NCBI GenBank assembly: GCA_007693435.1
Contig: REDO01000185.1
Coordinates: 20,175 to 84,174, forward strand
Direction of reading: 5' to 3'
Length of the DNA stretch: 64,000 bases
DNA from: Salinarimonadaceae bacterium
Lineage (GTDB): Bacteria; Pseudomonadota; Alphaproteobacteria; Rhizobiales; Beijerinckiaceae
Below, in pieces: positions 21,526-32,856 of this stretch. Position 1 is the stretch's first letter; each line of letters starts with the position of its first letter. The position numbers and the translations under genes are program-made. The notes beneath the pieces were generated by a model. The model worked only from the letters and a program-made list of their open reading frames with translations. It had not been told where the DNA came from and ran no database searches.

Positions 21526-21906
21526 GTGATCGAGCGCGGGAGCGAACATATCCTGGTCGTCGAGGATGACGACTTGGTCCGTGCATATGTCGTCCAGCAG
21601 CTCGACTCACTCGGCTACCAAGTGTCGGAGGCGCCGGACGGTCCTACCGCCCTCGCGGTTATCCGCGAGCGCTCCGACATCGATCTGCTGTTTACCGATA
21701 TCGTCTTGCCGGGCGGCATGTCCGGGTACGATTTGGCCGAGGCGGCCGGGCGACTGCGGCCTGAACTGCGTGTTCTCTACACCTCAGGCTATTCCGAGGA
21801 GAGCATCGCCCGCTACGATCGGCCGGATCCGGGGGGTGAGCTGTTGAAGAAGCCTTATAGACGGCAGGAACTGGCGCGACGGCTGCGCAGTATCTTCGAG
21901 CCATGA
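21526..21906 (+). CDS. Single-domain response regulator (receiver)
   Basis: ILVVEDDDLVRAYV, LLFTDIVLPGGMSGYDLA, LLKKPYRRQELARRLR. Confidence 0.9.
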   Translation: MIERGSEHILVVEDDDLVRAYVVQQLDSLGYQVSEAPDGPTALAVIRERSDIDLLFTDIVLPGGMSGYDLAEAAGRLRPELRVLYTSGYSEESIARYDRPDPGGELLKKPYRRQELARRLRSIFEP

Positions 21907-22027
21907 CGTTGTTCGTCGTGCAGATCGCAGCATGGAACTTTTTTCGGAGCAGTGAATACGATTCCCATGATCGAGTGGGGCCGATTTGGATTGGTCACCG
22001 ATTCTTGCGCGAGAGAGAGAAAGGCAC

Positions 22028-22648
22028 ATGTCAGTCACGCATCAAAGCTTGCTCGACGCGATGGACGGGATCGCCATCGTTCTCGATGAAGAGCTACGGA
22101 TTTCCCAGATCGGCAAAACGAACTGGGAGAAATTCATCGACGATAATCCGCCGCCGCAGGATGCAGCGCCGCGAAATCTCACGAACGAGAGTGTGGTCGG
22201 CCTTCCCATAACGGACTTCTTCGCTGGCGACGCGGTGCGCGCGACCTTCGGTGACCTGTTCAAGAAAGTGCTTGGCGGGGCGCGACCAGCCGTTCAGATC
22301 GACTATCGCTGCGACGCGCCGGAGCTCCGACGTGACATGCGCCTTTCGGTCAGTCCGATCATAACTGGCGCCGACAAGCGCTACCTGCTTTATCAATCGG
22401 TGACGCTCGCGGTCCAGCAGCGTCCCAAATTGCCGCTATTCTGCGCGCCCGTAGCCGATCAGGAAGCAGAAGACATCCTCACATTATGCGCGATCTGCGC
22501 CCGTGTGGCCTGGCCGATCGGCGCGCCGACGGGCGCGCGCGAATGGATCGACTCCGCCGAGTATTACAGACGCGATGGTGAGGAGGTCGCCGTGATCTCC
22601 CATGGATTTTTCGAAGAATGCTTCGCCAGGCTTCAGGACGAGGATTAA
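22028..22648 (+). CDS. Orphan PAS-like sensory protein with degenerate Cys-rich tail
   Basis: MDGIAIVLDEELRISQIGKTNWEKF PAS-like start; C-terminal LCAICARVAWPIG...EWIDSAEYYRRDG...ISHGFFEECF. Confidence 0.6.
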   Translation: MSVTHQSLLDAMDGIAIVLDEELRISQIGKTNWEKFIDDNPPPQDAAPRNLTNESVVGLPITDFFAGDAVRATFGDLFKKVLGGARPAVQIDYRCDAPELRRDMRLSVSPIITGADKRYLLYQSVTLAVQQRPKLPLFCAPVADQEAEDILTLCAICARVAWPIGAPTGAREWIDSAEYYRRDGEEVAVISHGFFEECFARLQDED

Positions 22649-22681
22649 AGTTCGGGGCTGACGCGCTATCTATATCGGCCC

Positions 22682-22718
22682 AAAAAAACAAAAAAACGCC
22701 CGGCGCAAGGCCGGGCGT
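22682..22718 (-). terminator. Rho-independent terminator of phasin gene
   Basis: On minus strand ACGCCCGGC-CTTGC-GCCGGGCGT followed by a T-rich run TTTTTTGTTTTTTT. Confidence 0.9.
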
Positions 22719-22757
22719 TCATATATCCAGTCGGCGCGACCGCCGGGGAAAGGCGCC

Positions 22758-23093
22758 TTACTTGGCGACCGTCTTGGCGACGGCGACTTCGACCGGCTTG
22801 ACCATTTCCTTGGCGAGGTTCGCGTAGAGCTCACCGATCTTCGACGACTGTGCGACGAAAGCCTCGTAGCTGCTCTTGACGAAATCGGTCTGGATCTCGA
22901 TGGCCTTGTCGAGCGACTTGGCGCCGACCAGCTTCTCGAGAGCCGAAGCGCTGTGCTCGAAGGACTTCTTGGCGAAATCGGCGGTCTCGACCGCGATCGC
23001 CTGAGCGCCCATCGAGACGCTGCCGAAAGTCTTCACGGCGACGTCGACGTTCTCTTTGCCGAGCTTCTGGATGTCTTCGAACTGGTTCATCAT
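22758..23093 (-). CDS. Phasin family protein
   Basis: MNQFEDIQKLGKENVDVAVKTFGSVSMGAQAIAVETADFAKKSFEHSASALEKLVGAKSLDKAIEIQTDFVKSSYEAFVAQSSKIGELY. Confidence 0.92.
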   Translation of the reverse strand: MMNQFEDIQKLGKENVDVAVKTFGSVSMGAQAIAVETADFAKKSFEHSASALEKLVGAKSLDKAIEIQTDFVKSSYEAFVAQSSKIGELYANLAKEMVKPVEVAVAKTVAK

Positions 23094-23364
23094 TTTGTGT
23101 CCCGACGCGCGAGCGCCGCTCCTGTCTGCAAATACCTGAGACCGACCAAGCCGGTCAGCCCATGGACTCTTATATGTGCACCGCACAATGAAAGTCAAGT
23201 AAAATGCTGCAACGCAATATCGGGCTCGGATTTCCGACAATCCATTAACCGCTCCGTAACCGCGTCCTGCGCAGCATGAGGATTGTGACGCGCTTGCAAC
23301 GTCGGGCTTTGGGGGGCCTCGCGCGTCGGTGACTTGGGAAGACCGGTTTACAGGGACGGTCCTA

Positions 23365-24891
23365 ATGGTTTTGCGTATCGCATCCTCGCTCGCCGCGCTG
23401 CCCTGCGGACGCGCGCTCGCTATCGTTCTCATCGCTTTCGTCGCGCTCGCGGCGAGCGCCTCGGGGCCAGGCGGCGGCGCCGCCGCCTACAATCCTCCTT
23501 ACGCCGCGCTGGTCGTCGATGTGAAGACCGGCCGCACGCTGCATGAGGAGAACGCCGACGCGACGCGCCATCCGGCGTCGCTCACGAAGGTGATGACGCT
23601 CTATCTGGTGTTCGAGCGTCTCGAACGCGGCGAGCTTCGTCTCAATTCGCCCTTGCGCGTTTCGTCGCGCGCCGCCGCCGAGCCGCCGTCCAAGCTCGGA
23701 TTGCGGGCCGGATCGACGATCACGCTCGAGAACGCGATACTCTCCCTCGTGACGCGCTCGGCGAACGACGCGGCGACGGTGATCGCGGAAAATCTCGGCG
23801 GCAGCGTCGAGGCCTTCGCCCGCGAGATGACGGAGACCGCCCGCGCGCTCGGCATGCGCCGCACGACGTTCCGCAACGCCCACGGCCTGCCGAATTCAGC
23901 GCAGGTGACGACGGCGCGCGACCTCTCGATCCTCGCCATCGCGGTGCAGGACCGTTTCCCGCAATACTATCACTATTTCAGCCGACGTTCGTTCCAGTTC
24001 GCTGGCCGCGCCCATCCTAATCACAACCGTCTGCTCGGCCGCGTCGAGGGCGTCGACGGCATCAAGACCGGATTCATCCGCGCCTCCGGTTTCAACCTGA
24101 TGACGAACGCGAAGTCGCGCGACCGGCACATCGTGACGATCGTCCTCGGCGGCCGCAGCGGCGCCCATCGCGACGGCATCGTAGAGCGACTGGTCACGCG
24201 GCACCTTCCGCGCGCCTATGCCGGCGCCCGCCAGACGCCGCTTGTCGGTCCGGGCCGCGCCGTGGCGCGCGCCTCGTCGGGGCTGCTGGCCGGAGTTCTG
24301 CCGCCGCGTCGCCCCAGCAATATCGGCGAGCCGGTCGCGGCTTTCGCCAGCGTGACCCCGCCTACGATCCCGCAGGGCGACGGCCGCGCGCCCCTCGACC
24401 TGAACGCCATGCGACCCGCGGTCGCCTCGGCCAGCGACGCGCCATCGACGACGACGCCGGGCTCGTCCCGCGCCATCGCCTTCGCCGGCGCGACGGGTTC
24501 GATTCCGCTGCCGCCGGCGCCGATCGCTGACGCGCGTCCCGCTCCAGAGGCGCCTTCCGCTCCGGCTCCGCGGCAGGTCGCGGCCCTCGCCGCGCCGACG
24601 CCGCCCGCCGCTACCGCGCCGCCCGCGCAAGCCGAGGCGCAGCGCTCGCCCTGGGTGATCCAGATCGCAGCCGTCGATTCGGAGACGGCGGCCATGTCCA
24701 TGCTCGAGCGAGCCCGTACTCGCATCGGCGGACCGCTCCGTAAGGCCTCGCCGTTCACCGAGCCCGTCGTGGCCAACGGCGTGACCCTCTACCGCGCCCG
24801 ATTCTCCGGCTTCGACGAGGCGGCGCAGGCCCGCGACGCCTGCCGGCAGCTCGAGCGCAACGGCTTCGCCTGCTTCGCTTCGCGAAGCTGA
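23365..24891 (+). CDS. D-alanyl-D-alanine carboxypeptidase with C-terminal SPOR-like domain
   Basis: RHPASLTKVMTLY (SxxK), SANDAATVIAE (SxN), IKTGFIRASGFN (KTG); C-terminal PWVIQIAAVDSETAAMSMLERAR...LYRARFSGF. Confidence 0.92.
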   Translation: MVLRIASSLAALPCGRALAIVLIAFVALAASASGPGGGAAAYNPPYAALVVDVKTGRTLHEENADATRHPASLTKVMTLYLVFERLERGELRLNSPLRVSSRAAAEPPSKLGLRAGSTITLENAILSLVTRSANDAATVIAENLGGSVEAFAREMTETARALGMRRTTFRNAHGLPNSAQVTTARDLSILAIAVQDRFPQYYHYFSRRSFQFAGRAHPNHNRLLGRVEGVDGIKTGFIRASGFNLMTNAKSRDRHIVTIVLGGRSGAHRDGIVERLVTRHLPRAYAGARQTPLVGPGRAVARASSGLLAGVLPPRRPSNIGEPVAAFASVTPPTIPQGDGRAPLDLNAMRPAVASASDAPSTTTPGSSRAIAFAGATGSIPLPPAPIADARPAPEAPSAPAPRQVAALAAPTPPAATAPPAQAEAQRSPWVIQIAAVDSETAAMSMLERARTRIGGPLRKASPFTEPVVANGVTLYRARFSGFDEAAQARDACRQLERNGFACFASRS

Positions 24892-25005
24892 GCGCGGCTC
24901 GAATCCGATCGACGACCCGGACGCGCGGCCCGAGCCTCGCGCCCGGCTTTCCGACCAACTGAATGCGGTCCCGTATGGATCGTTCGTGCGTGCGTTTGTG
25001 GAGTA

Positions 25006-25743
25006 TCAGCGATGTCGGCTCAAGAGGATGTCTTTGGCCTGGTTGACCCGAGCCGCGAGCCAGGTCGATCCGCCCTGGTCGGGATGCAGTTTCAGCATCA
25101 GCGTGCGATGCGCCCGCTTGATCGAGTCGATATCGGCCCCCGGAGAAAGCCCCAGGATCTGATAGGCCTCCTCTTCCGACATCGCGCCCGTCTTGGCCTC
25201 GCCGCGCGGCCCCGCGTCTCTGTCAGTCTTAGCGTCTTCACGCCATCCGGGAAACCGGCGGTCGAAATAAGCCTCGAGCAACCGGGCGCCTTCGGGGTCT
25301 GAATTCGCGCATTCGGCGTAGAGCGCCATCAGCTCGCGCTCGGTCAGCGCCGCGAGCGCGCGGCCGGCGAAGCCCCCCGCAAGAACGCTTCCCTCCATCG
25401 CCCCCGAATCATGGTCGAGCGTCATCTCGATCATGGCGGAGCGCACCCGCGAGACGCGTCCGGTCGCGCTCGGTCCGGACGCCCCGCCGCCGGGAAAGCG
25501 GCCCGTGCCGGGAAGACGCGGGAAATTCGCGGTGAGGCCAAGAATCCAGGCGCCCAGGCCGGCGACGAGCATGGCGATTTCGATGCGACCGCGCGCCAGC
25601 ATCAGCGCAGCGAGTCCGAACAGAGCCACGCCGCCGAGGGTCTTCACGATCCGCGCGAGCATCGCCGGGTTCGTGCGCGCGAAGACGCGAGAGAGCCACC
25701 AGAAGGCGATCAGGGCCAGAGCCCCGTAGAGCAGCGTCATCAT
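25006..25743 (-). CDS. DnaJ-domain protein
   Basis: N-terminal membrane segment, C-terminal EEEAYQILGLSPGADIDSIKRAHRTLMLKLHPDQGGS. Confidence 0.88.
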   Translation of the reverse strand: MMTLLYGALALIAFWWLSRVFARTNPAMLARIVKTLGGVALFGLAALMLARGRIEIAMLVAGLGAWILGLTANFPRLPGTGRFPGGGASGPSATGRVSRVRSAMIEMTLDHDSGAMEGSVLAGGFAGRALAALTERELMALYAECANSDPEGARLLEAYFDRRFPGWREDAKTDRDAGPRGEAKTGAMSEEEAYQILGLSPGADIDSIKRAHRTLMLKLHPDQGGSTWLAARVNQAKDILLSRHR

Positions 25744-25770
25744 GAGGGATCTGTGGTCATGATGATCGCC

Positions 25771-26487
25771 TCATGTGGAGGGCCTCATGGAGCCCAGAAG
25801 GCGGCGCGCGCCCGCATCCTTCGTCGCGAGCCGCTCCAGCGCCCGCGATCCGCCGCTGGCGTAGGCCGCGGCCGCGCGCAACAGCGCTGCGAGTGCGTCG
25901 GGCGCGGACCCGTCGAAACGCTCGAAAGCGCCGCCTGTGAGCCGCGCGATCTCGCGGAAGGTCGCTTCGGCCATCGGATCGCCGCCCTCCTGGAAGATGA
26001 AGCCCTTGACCCCGAGCGCGCCGAGTTCGCCCGCGATCGCGCATAGCGCGTCGGCGTCCTCCTCCATGGCGTCGCCCACATAGACGAAGGCGTCGATCCG
26101 CGTCTCGCGGACGCCCTTGCGGATATGGCTCAGGACGCGCTCGATCTGCGTCTGCCCGCCCCGGCAGGAGATGCGCGTCATGAGGTCGGTCAGGGCCGTG
26201 GGATCGGCGACCCAGCGCGAGGCGCGGCACTCTCGGAAACCGCGGAAAAAGATCAGTTGCACCGCCAGCCCGCCGATCGAAGCCGCCGTCTCGAACATGC
26301 CGCCCTGCACCCCGCAGGCGAGATCCCAGGTCGGCTGCCGGCTCATCGTCGCGTCGAGCGCGAAGACGAGTCTCCCTTTCGCCGCAGCGACGCGTTTGGG
26401 CGAAGGCGCGACGGCGTCCGCTTCGGCCAGAAAGGCCTCGACAGTCGCTTCGCCCTGGCGCTTCTCGATGTCCTTGCGATCCTTCAT
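25771..26487 (-). CDS. VWA-like domain protein
   Basis: LVFALDATMSRQPTWD, FRGFRECRASRWV; overlaps methyltransferase gene. Confidence 0.7.
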   Translation of the reverse strand: MKDRKDIEKRQGEATVEAFLAEADAVAPSPKRVAAAKGRLVFALDATMSRQPTWDLACGVQGGMFETAASIGGLAVQLIFFRGFRECRASRWVADPTALTDLMTRISCRGGQTQIERVLSHIRKGVRETRIDAFVYVGDAMEEDADALCAIAGELGALGVKGFIFQEGGDPMAEATFREIARLTGGAFERFDGSAPDALAALLRAAAAYASGGSRALERLATKDAGARRLLGSMRPST

Positions 26488-27317
26488 CCGCTCCTCGGGG
26501 TCTCCTCGTCCCCTATAGATAGCGCCGGCGAGGCCCGGTTCCCAGCGCCTGCGCGCAGCCGCGTCCCGGGAACGAGAGGAGCGGGGGCGGCGGCCGGGGC
26601 GGGAGATGGAGAGAGGGCGGGGGCGAATGTCAGCCGGCGGCGGGCGACGCGCGCCGGGATCGGCCTGGGCGCCTGCTTCACCGCCTCGACGACGATGATC
26701 CCGGCGAAAGGCGCGGAAAGGCGCGTCCCGAAACGCTCCCAGGCCCCCGCCGTGCGCAGGAAGGCATCCGAAGCGATCGGCGGCACATAGAGCGCTTCGG
26801 TCCATTTCTCGGCCGCGAAGGAGTTGCGCGCAAGAAGGTCCGCGAGCTGCGAACGGGAATAGGGGCGTCCCTGCCCGAAGGGCGTCGCATCGACGCGCGC
26901 CCAGACGCCGCGCCGGTTGGGCGTCACGATGGCGACGCGCCCCCCGGGCGCGAGGGTCCGCCATAATTCGTGGAGCAATTCGTCAGGGTCTTCGGTCGTC
27001 TCCAGCAGATGCGCGACGATCGCGCGGTCGTAGGCGGCGTCGGGCAACGGCAGCATCAGGGGATCGGCGAGAAAGGCGAGGTTCGCGGTTTCGCTCGGCC
27101 AATGCCCCACTCCCTGCCGCGCCGGCATCAGCAGGTTCACGCGTTCCGCGCGGGCGAGGGCGGGGCGCAGGTAGGGCGGGCAATAGCCCAGCCCGAGCAC
27201 ACGGGCGTCCTTGACGCCGCGCAGGAAGTCGACCAGCGCGCGGCCGACGAAGCGCTGCGCGGTGCGGCCGAGCGGCGTCTCGTAGAACGACTGCAAGGCC
27301 AGAATGTCGACGATCAT
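26484..27317 (-). CDS. Class I SAM-dependent methyltransferase
   Basis: VLGLGYCPPYLRPAL, DAAYDRAIVAHLLETTEDPDELLHELWRTLAPGGRVAIVTPNRRG. Confidence 0.85.
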   Translation of the reverse strand: MIVDILALQSFYETPLGRTAQRFVGRALVDFLRGVKDARVLGLGYCPPYLRPALARAERVNLLMPARQGVGHWPSETANLAFLADPLMLPLPDAAYDRAIVAHLLETTEDPDELLHELWRTLAPGGRVAIVTPNRRGVWARVDATPFGQGRPYSRSQLADLLARNSFAAEKWTEALYVPPIASDAFLRTAGAWERFGTRLSAPFAGIIVVEAVKQAPRPIPARVARRRLTFAPALSPSPAPAAAPAPLVPGTRLRAGAGNRASPALSIGDEETPRSG

Positions 27318-27410
27318 GCAACTCGGTCCGCTTCAGTGTCCGCCTCAAGGAATGGCCTCTCGCGCGCCGGCGCGCAACCCGAAACACCCCACTTCGGGAC
27401 TTCTCGCGCT

Positions 27411-27468
27411 GGACGCCAAGCCCGTCGCACCGGACGCCAAGCCCGTCGCACTGGACGTCAGGCCCGCC
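27411..27468. repeat. 21-bp tandem repeat, about 2.8 copies
   Basis: GGACGCCAAGCCCGTCGCAC(C/T) repeated at 27411, 27432, 27453 in an intergenic region. Confidence 0.75.
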
Positions 27469-27512
27469 GATGGGCGACAAGCAGGTCGGGAACAACGCCG
27501 CGAGGAAAGCCC

Positions 27513-28280
27513 ATGAACGCAGAGCTCCATCTCTTCCGTTGTCTGAACGACAATGTCGGCGCGCTGATCCGTGATCCGGAGACGGGCGCTTGCGCCAGCA
27601 TCGACGCGCCCGAGGCGCCGGCCGTTGACGAGGCGCTGGCCCACACCGGCTGGCGGCTCACCGACATCCTCGTGACGCATGGCCATCAGGACCATGTGCA
27701 GGGCGTCGGCGCTCTCAAAGAGCGCCATGGCGCGCGCGTGGTCGCGCCGGCGGCATGCGAAACGCTCCCCGGCCTCGTCGATGTCGCGGTGCGCGAGGGG
27801 GACTCCGTGACCCTGGGCGGGCTCGCCGCGCAGGTCTGGGAGACGCCGGGCCATTGCGCGGACCATGTGGTTTTTCATTTCGCCGACGACAAGCTCCTCG
27901 TCGCCGGGGACGTCCTTTTCGTCATGGGCTGCGGGCGCGTCTTCGGCGGCGATTACGCGAGCCTTTTCACGGCTCTCGAGCGCGTGCGCGCGCTGCCCGA
28001 AGACACGCGGGCGATCGTCGGCCACGACTACACGCTCGCCAATGCGCGCTTCGCCCTCAAGGCCGATCCCGACAACGCGGCCCTGCGCGAACGCGCCGCG
28101 CGCGCCGAGACGGAGGCGGCTTCCGGCAGCTTGTGGGGCATGACGACGATCGGCGAGGAGAAGGCGACGAATCCGTTCCTGCGGGCGCAGGAGCCGGCGC
28201 TCGCCGCCTCGGTCGGCATGGCGGGGGCTGACCCGTCCGACGTGTTCCGCGCCCTGCGCGAATGGAAGAACAAGGGATAA
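27513..28280 (+). CDS. gloB: Hydroxyacylglutathione hydrolase (glyoxalase II)
   Basis: VTHGHQDHVQGV metal motif, GHCADHVVFH, GHDYTLANARFAL. Confidence 0.92.
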   Translation: MNAELHLFRCLNDNVGALIRDPETGACASIDAPEAPAVDEALAHTGWRLTDILVTHGHQDHVQGVGALKERHGARVVAPAACETLPGLVDVAVREGDSVTLGGLAAQVWETPGHCADHVVFHFADDKLLVAGDVLFVMGCGRVFGGDYASLFTALERVRALPEDTRAIVGHDYTLANARFALKADPDNAALRERAARAETEAASGSLWGMTTIGEEKATNPFLRAQEPALAASVGMAGADPSDVFRALREWKNKG

Positions 28281-28738
28281 GCGCCGTGTCGCATGCGATC
28301 GAAGGACTGACCGCCGAGGAGGTGGTCCGCCGGCTGAACCTCGCCCCGCACCCGGAAGGCGGGTTCTACCGGGAGACTTACCGCGACGAGCGCGCGGACG
28401 CCTCCGGCCGCGCCGTCTCGACGGCGATCTATTATCTGCTCGGGCTCGGCGACGTGTCGGAATGGCACCGCGTGGACGCGGCCGAGGTCTGGCATTTCTA
28501 CGCCGGCGCGCCGCTCGTCATCACCGTCTCGCCGAACGGGCACGACGCGCAGGCGCGCCATCTCGGTCCCGATATCCTGCGGGGCCAGGAGCCCCAGATC
28601 GTCGTGCCGGCGGGATGGTGGCAGACCGCGACCTCCCTCGGCGCCTGGACGCTCGTCGGCTGCACGGTTGCGCCGGGCTTCGATTTCGCCGGTTTCGAGA
28701 TGGCTCCGCCCGGCTGGAGGCCGACGCCTCGGGCTTGA
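28262..28738 (+). CDS. Cupin domain-containing protein (DUF985-type)
   Basis: LNLAPHPEGGFYRETYRD, AIYYLLGLGDVSEWHRVDAAEVWHFYAGAPL. Confidence 0.88.
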   Translation: MEEQGISAVSHAIEGLTAEEVVRRLNLAPHPEGGFYRETYRDERADASGRAVSTAIYYLLGLGDVSEWHRVDAAEVWHFYAGAPLVITVSPNGHDAQARHLGPDILRGQEPQIVVPAGWWQTATSLGAWTLVGCTVAPGFDFAGFEMAPPGWRPTPRA

Positions 28739-28747
28739 GCGCGCTCC

Positions 28748-29614
28748 TCAATCCTCGACGGGAATGTTGTCGATGAGCCGCGTCGCGCCCAGATGCGCCG
28801 CGACGAGGAGCCTTCTGCGCGCGTCGTCGTGAGGCTCGCCGAGCGTCTCGGCGTCGCGCAGCGCCAGATAGTCGATACGAAAACCGGCCTGCGCCACCTG
28901 CGCCCGCGCCGCGTCGAGCGCGCCTTGCGCGTCAACGCCTTTGCGCAACGCCGCCGCGCATTTGTCGAGCGCGGCGTGGAGCGTCGGCGCGATCGCGCGC
29001 TCCTGCGCCGTGAGGTAGCGGTTGCGCGAGGACAGGGCGAGCCCATCCGCCTCGCGGACCGTCGCGCCCGGCAGGATCGTCACGGGCAGGAACAAGTCGC
29101 GCGCCATGCGCGTCACGACCTTGAGCTGCTGGTAATCCTTCTCGCCGAACGTCGCGAAATCAGGCGCTGCGACGATCAGGAGCTTGGCCACGATCGTCGC
29201 GACGCCGCGAAAATGAGTCGGGCGAAACAGATCCTCGAGCCCGGCCCGCGCGGGGCCGTCGACCTCGATGAAGGTGCATTCGCCGGGCGCATACATGACC
29301 TGCGCGGCGGGCGCGAAGACGAGATCGGCGAGCCTGTCGAGCGCGGCGCAATCGGCGTCGAAGGTTCGCGGATACTTCTCCAGGTCTTCGGTCGGCGCGA
29401 ATTGCGTCGGGTTGACGAAGATCGAGACGATCACGCGCTCCGCGTTCGCGCGCGCGAGGCGCACGAGCGAGAGATGTCCCTCATGCAGCGCGCCCATGGT
29501 CGGCACCAGCGCCACGCGTTCGCCGGCCACGCGCCAGGAGGCGACCTGCGCGCGCAGGTCCGCGATCGTCTCCGCGACGTCGATGCCGCGCCGCGCATGC
29601 TGCAGTCCGTTCAT
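28748..29614 (-). CDS. panC: Pantothenate synthetase
   Basis: VPTMGALHEGHLSLV, FVNPTQFAPTEDLEKYPR, GEKDYQQLKV. Confidence 0.95.
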   Translation of the reverse strand: MNGLQHARRGIDVAETIADLRAQVASWRVAGERVALVPTMGALHEGHLSLVRLARANAERVIVSIFVNPTQFAPTEDLEKYPRTFDADCAALDRLADLVFAPAAQVMYAPGECTFIEVDGPARAGLEDLFRPTHFRGVATIVAKLLIVAAPDFATFGEKDYQQLKVVTRMARDLFLPVTILPGATVREADGLALSSRNRYLTAQERAIAPTLHAALDKCAAALRKGVDAQGALDAARAQVAQAGFRIDYLALRDAETLGEPHDDARRRLLVAAHLGATRLIDNIPVED

Positions 29615-29852
29615 AAAACCAGCAGATCCCCGCCACTCGACCGGCCTCCCCGCGAGACCCTCGCCGCGAGCGTTAGCAGAGACCCGGTTCGTCGCCAACA
29701 AGTGTGTCGCCGATAAGCAGGGCGCATCGCTCCGATGCGCGCAGGACATGCCCGCCCGGCGCCGCGCTTCGGGCCGCGACCTTGCCGCTGCGCGCCGCCC
29801 CTGCTAATCCACGCCCCGACAATCCTTTTCGCTCGCAAGCAGGACGGCGCTC

Positions 29853-31505
<1,653 letters not shown>

Positions 31506-31514
31506 GGCCCGACC

Positions 31515-31544
31515 GGGAGGCGTCGTCGCATCGCGACGCCTCCC
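31515..31544 (+). terminator. Terminator-like hairpin after ettA
   Basis: GGGAGGCGTCG-TCGCATCG-CGACGCCTCCC, no T-tract. Confidence 0.45.
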
Positions 31545-31607
31545 CCATGACAGCGCCGCCGGCGCTGATATAACCTCCCGAAAGTACATGACGGGAGGAC
31601 GCGCCAG

Positions 31608-32780
31608 ATGATTCCGAACGCCGCGCCGGAATTCAATTTTGATCTCGGCGACACCGCCGACGCCATCCGCGAAACGGTGCGCAGCTTCTCGCAGGAGAAG
31701 ATCGCGCCGCGCGCCGAGGAGATCGACCGCACCAATCAGTTTCCGCGCGATCTCTGGCCGTTGATGGGCGAGATGGGCCTGCACGGGATCACCATCGCGG
31801 AGGAGGACGGCGGCACGGGGCTCGGCTATCTGGAGCACGTCGTCGCCATGGAGGAGGTGTCGCGCGCCTCCGCCAGCGTCGGGCTCTCCTACGGCGCGCA
31901 TTCCAACCTCTGCATCAACCAGATCGGCCGCCACGGCACGAAGGCGCAGAAGGAGAAGTACCTGCCCGCGCTCATCAGCGGCGAGCATGTCGGCGCGCTC
32001 GCCATGTCCGAGCCGGGCTCGGGATCGGACGTCGTTTCGATGCGCACCCGCGCCGAAAAGAAGGGCGACCGCTACATCCTCACCGGCAACAAGATGTGGA
32101 TCACCAACGGCCCCGTCGCCGAAACCCTCGTCGTCTACGCCAAGACCGATCCGGAAGCCGGCGCGCGGGGGATGACCGCCTTCCTGATCGAAAAGGGCAT
32201 GAAGGGTTTCTCCACGCACCAGAAGCTCGACAAGCTCGGCATGCGCGGCTCCGACACCTGCGAGCTCGTCTTCGAGGATTGCGAGGTGCCGGAAGAAAAC
32301 GTGCTCGGCGCTGTGGGCAAGGGCGTCAACGTGCTGATGTCGGGGCTTGACTACGAACGCGCCGTGCTCGCCGCCGGTCCGCTCGGGATCATGCAGGCCT
32401 GCATGGACGTCGTGATGCCCTACGTTCACGAGCGCAAGCAGTTCGGCCAGCCGATCGGGACGTTCCAGCTCGTGCAGGGCAAGATCGCCGACATGTATGT
32501 CGGCATGAACGCCTGCAAGGCCTATGTCTATGCGGTCGCCAAGGCCTGCGACCGGGGCGCGACGACCCGCGAGGACGCAGCCGGCGCGATCCTCTACGCC
32601 GCCGAGAAGGCGACGCAGATGGCGCTCGACGCGATCCAGCTCCTGGGCGGCAACGGCTATATCAACGATTATCCGACGGGGCGCCTGCTGCGCGACGCCA
32701 AGCTCTACGAGATCGGCGCCGGCACCAGCGAAATCCGCCGCATGCTGATCGGGCGGGAATTGTTCGGCAAAAGCGCGTGA
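31608..32780 (+). CDS. Isovaleryl-CoA dehydrogenase
   Basis: [36 protein letters not shown], full acyl-CoA dehydrogenase fold motifs. Confidence 0.92.
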   Translation: MIPNAAPEFNFDLGDTADAIRETVRSFSQEKIAPRAEEIDRTNQFPRDLWPLMGEMGLHGITIAEEDGGTGLGYLEHVVAMEEVSRASASVGLSYGAHSNLCINQIGRHGTKAQKEKYLPALISGEHVGALAMSEPGSGSDVVSMRTRAEKKGDRYILTGNKMWITNGPVAETLVVYAKTDPEAGARGMTAFLIEKGMKGFSTHQKLDKLGMRGSDTCELVFEDCEVPEENVLGAVGKGVNVLMSGLDYERAVLAAGPLGIMQACMDVVMPYVHERKQFGQPIGTFQLVQGKIADMYVGMNACKAYVYAVAKACDRGATTREDAAGAILYAAEKATQMALDAIQLLGGNGYINDYPTGRLLRDAKLYEIGAGTSEIRRMLIGRELFGKSA

Positions 32781-32856
32781 GCCTCCCCGTTCCCTCAGCG
32801 ACTGTCCGGGTTCAATGGAACGGCGGACCTGCCCCGAGCCCGGGGCGGGCCCGGCT

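Noticed and set aside
23094-23364. Additional small gene between phasin and carboxypeptidase
   Set aside because: No ORF with convincing start, codon bias or homology; likely divergent promoter region
27409-27468. Possible CRISPR-like array
   Set aside because: Contiguous 21-bp tandem repeat without spacers
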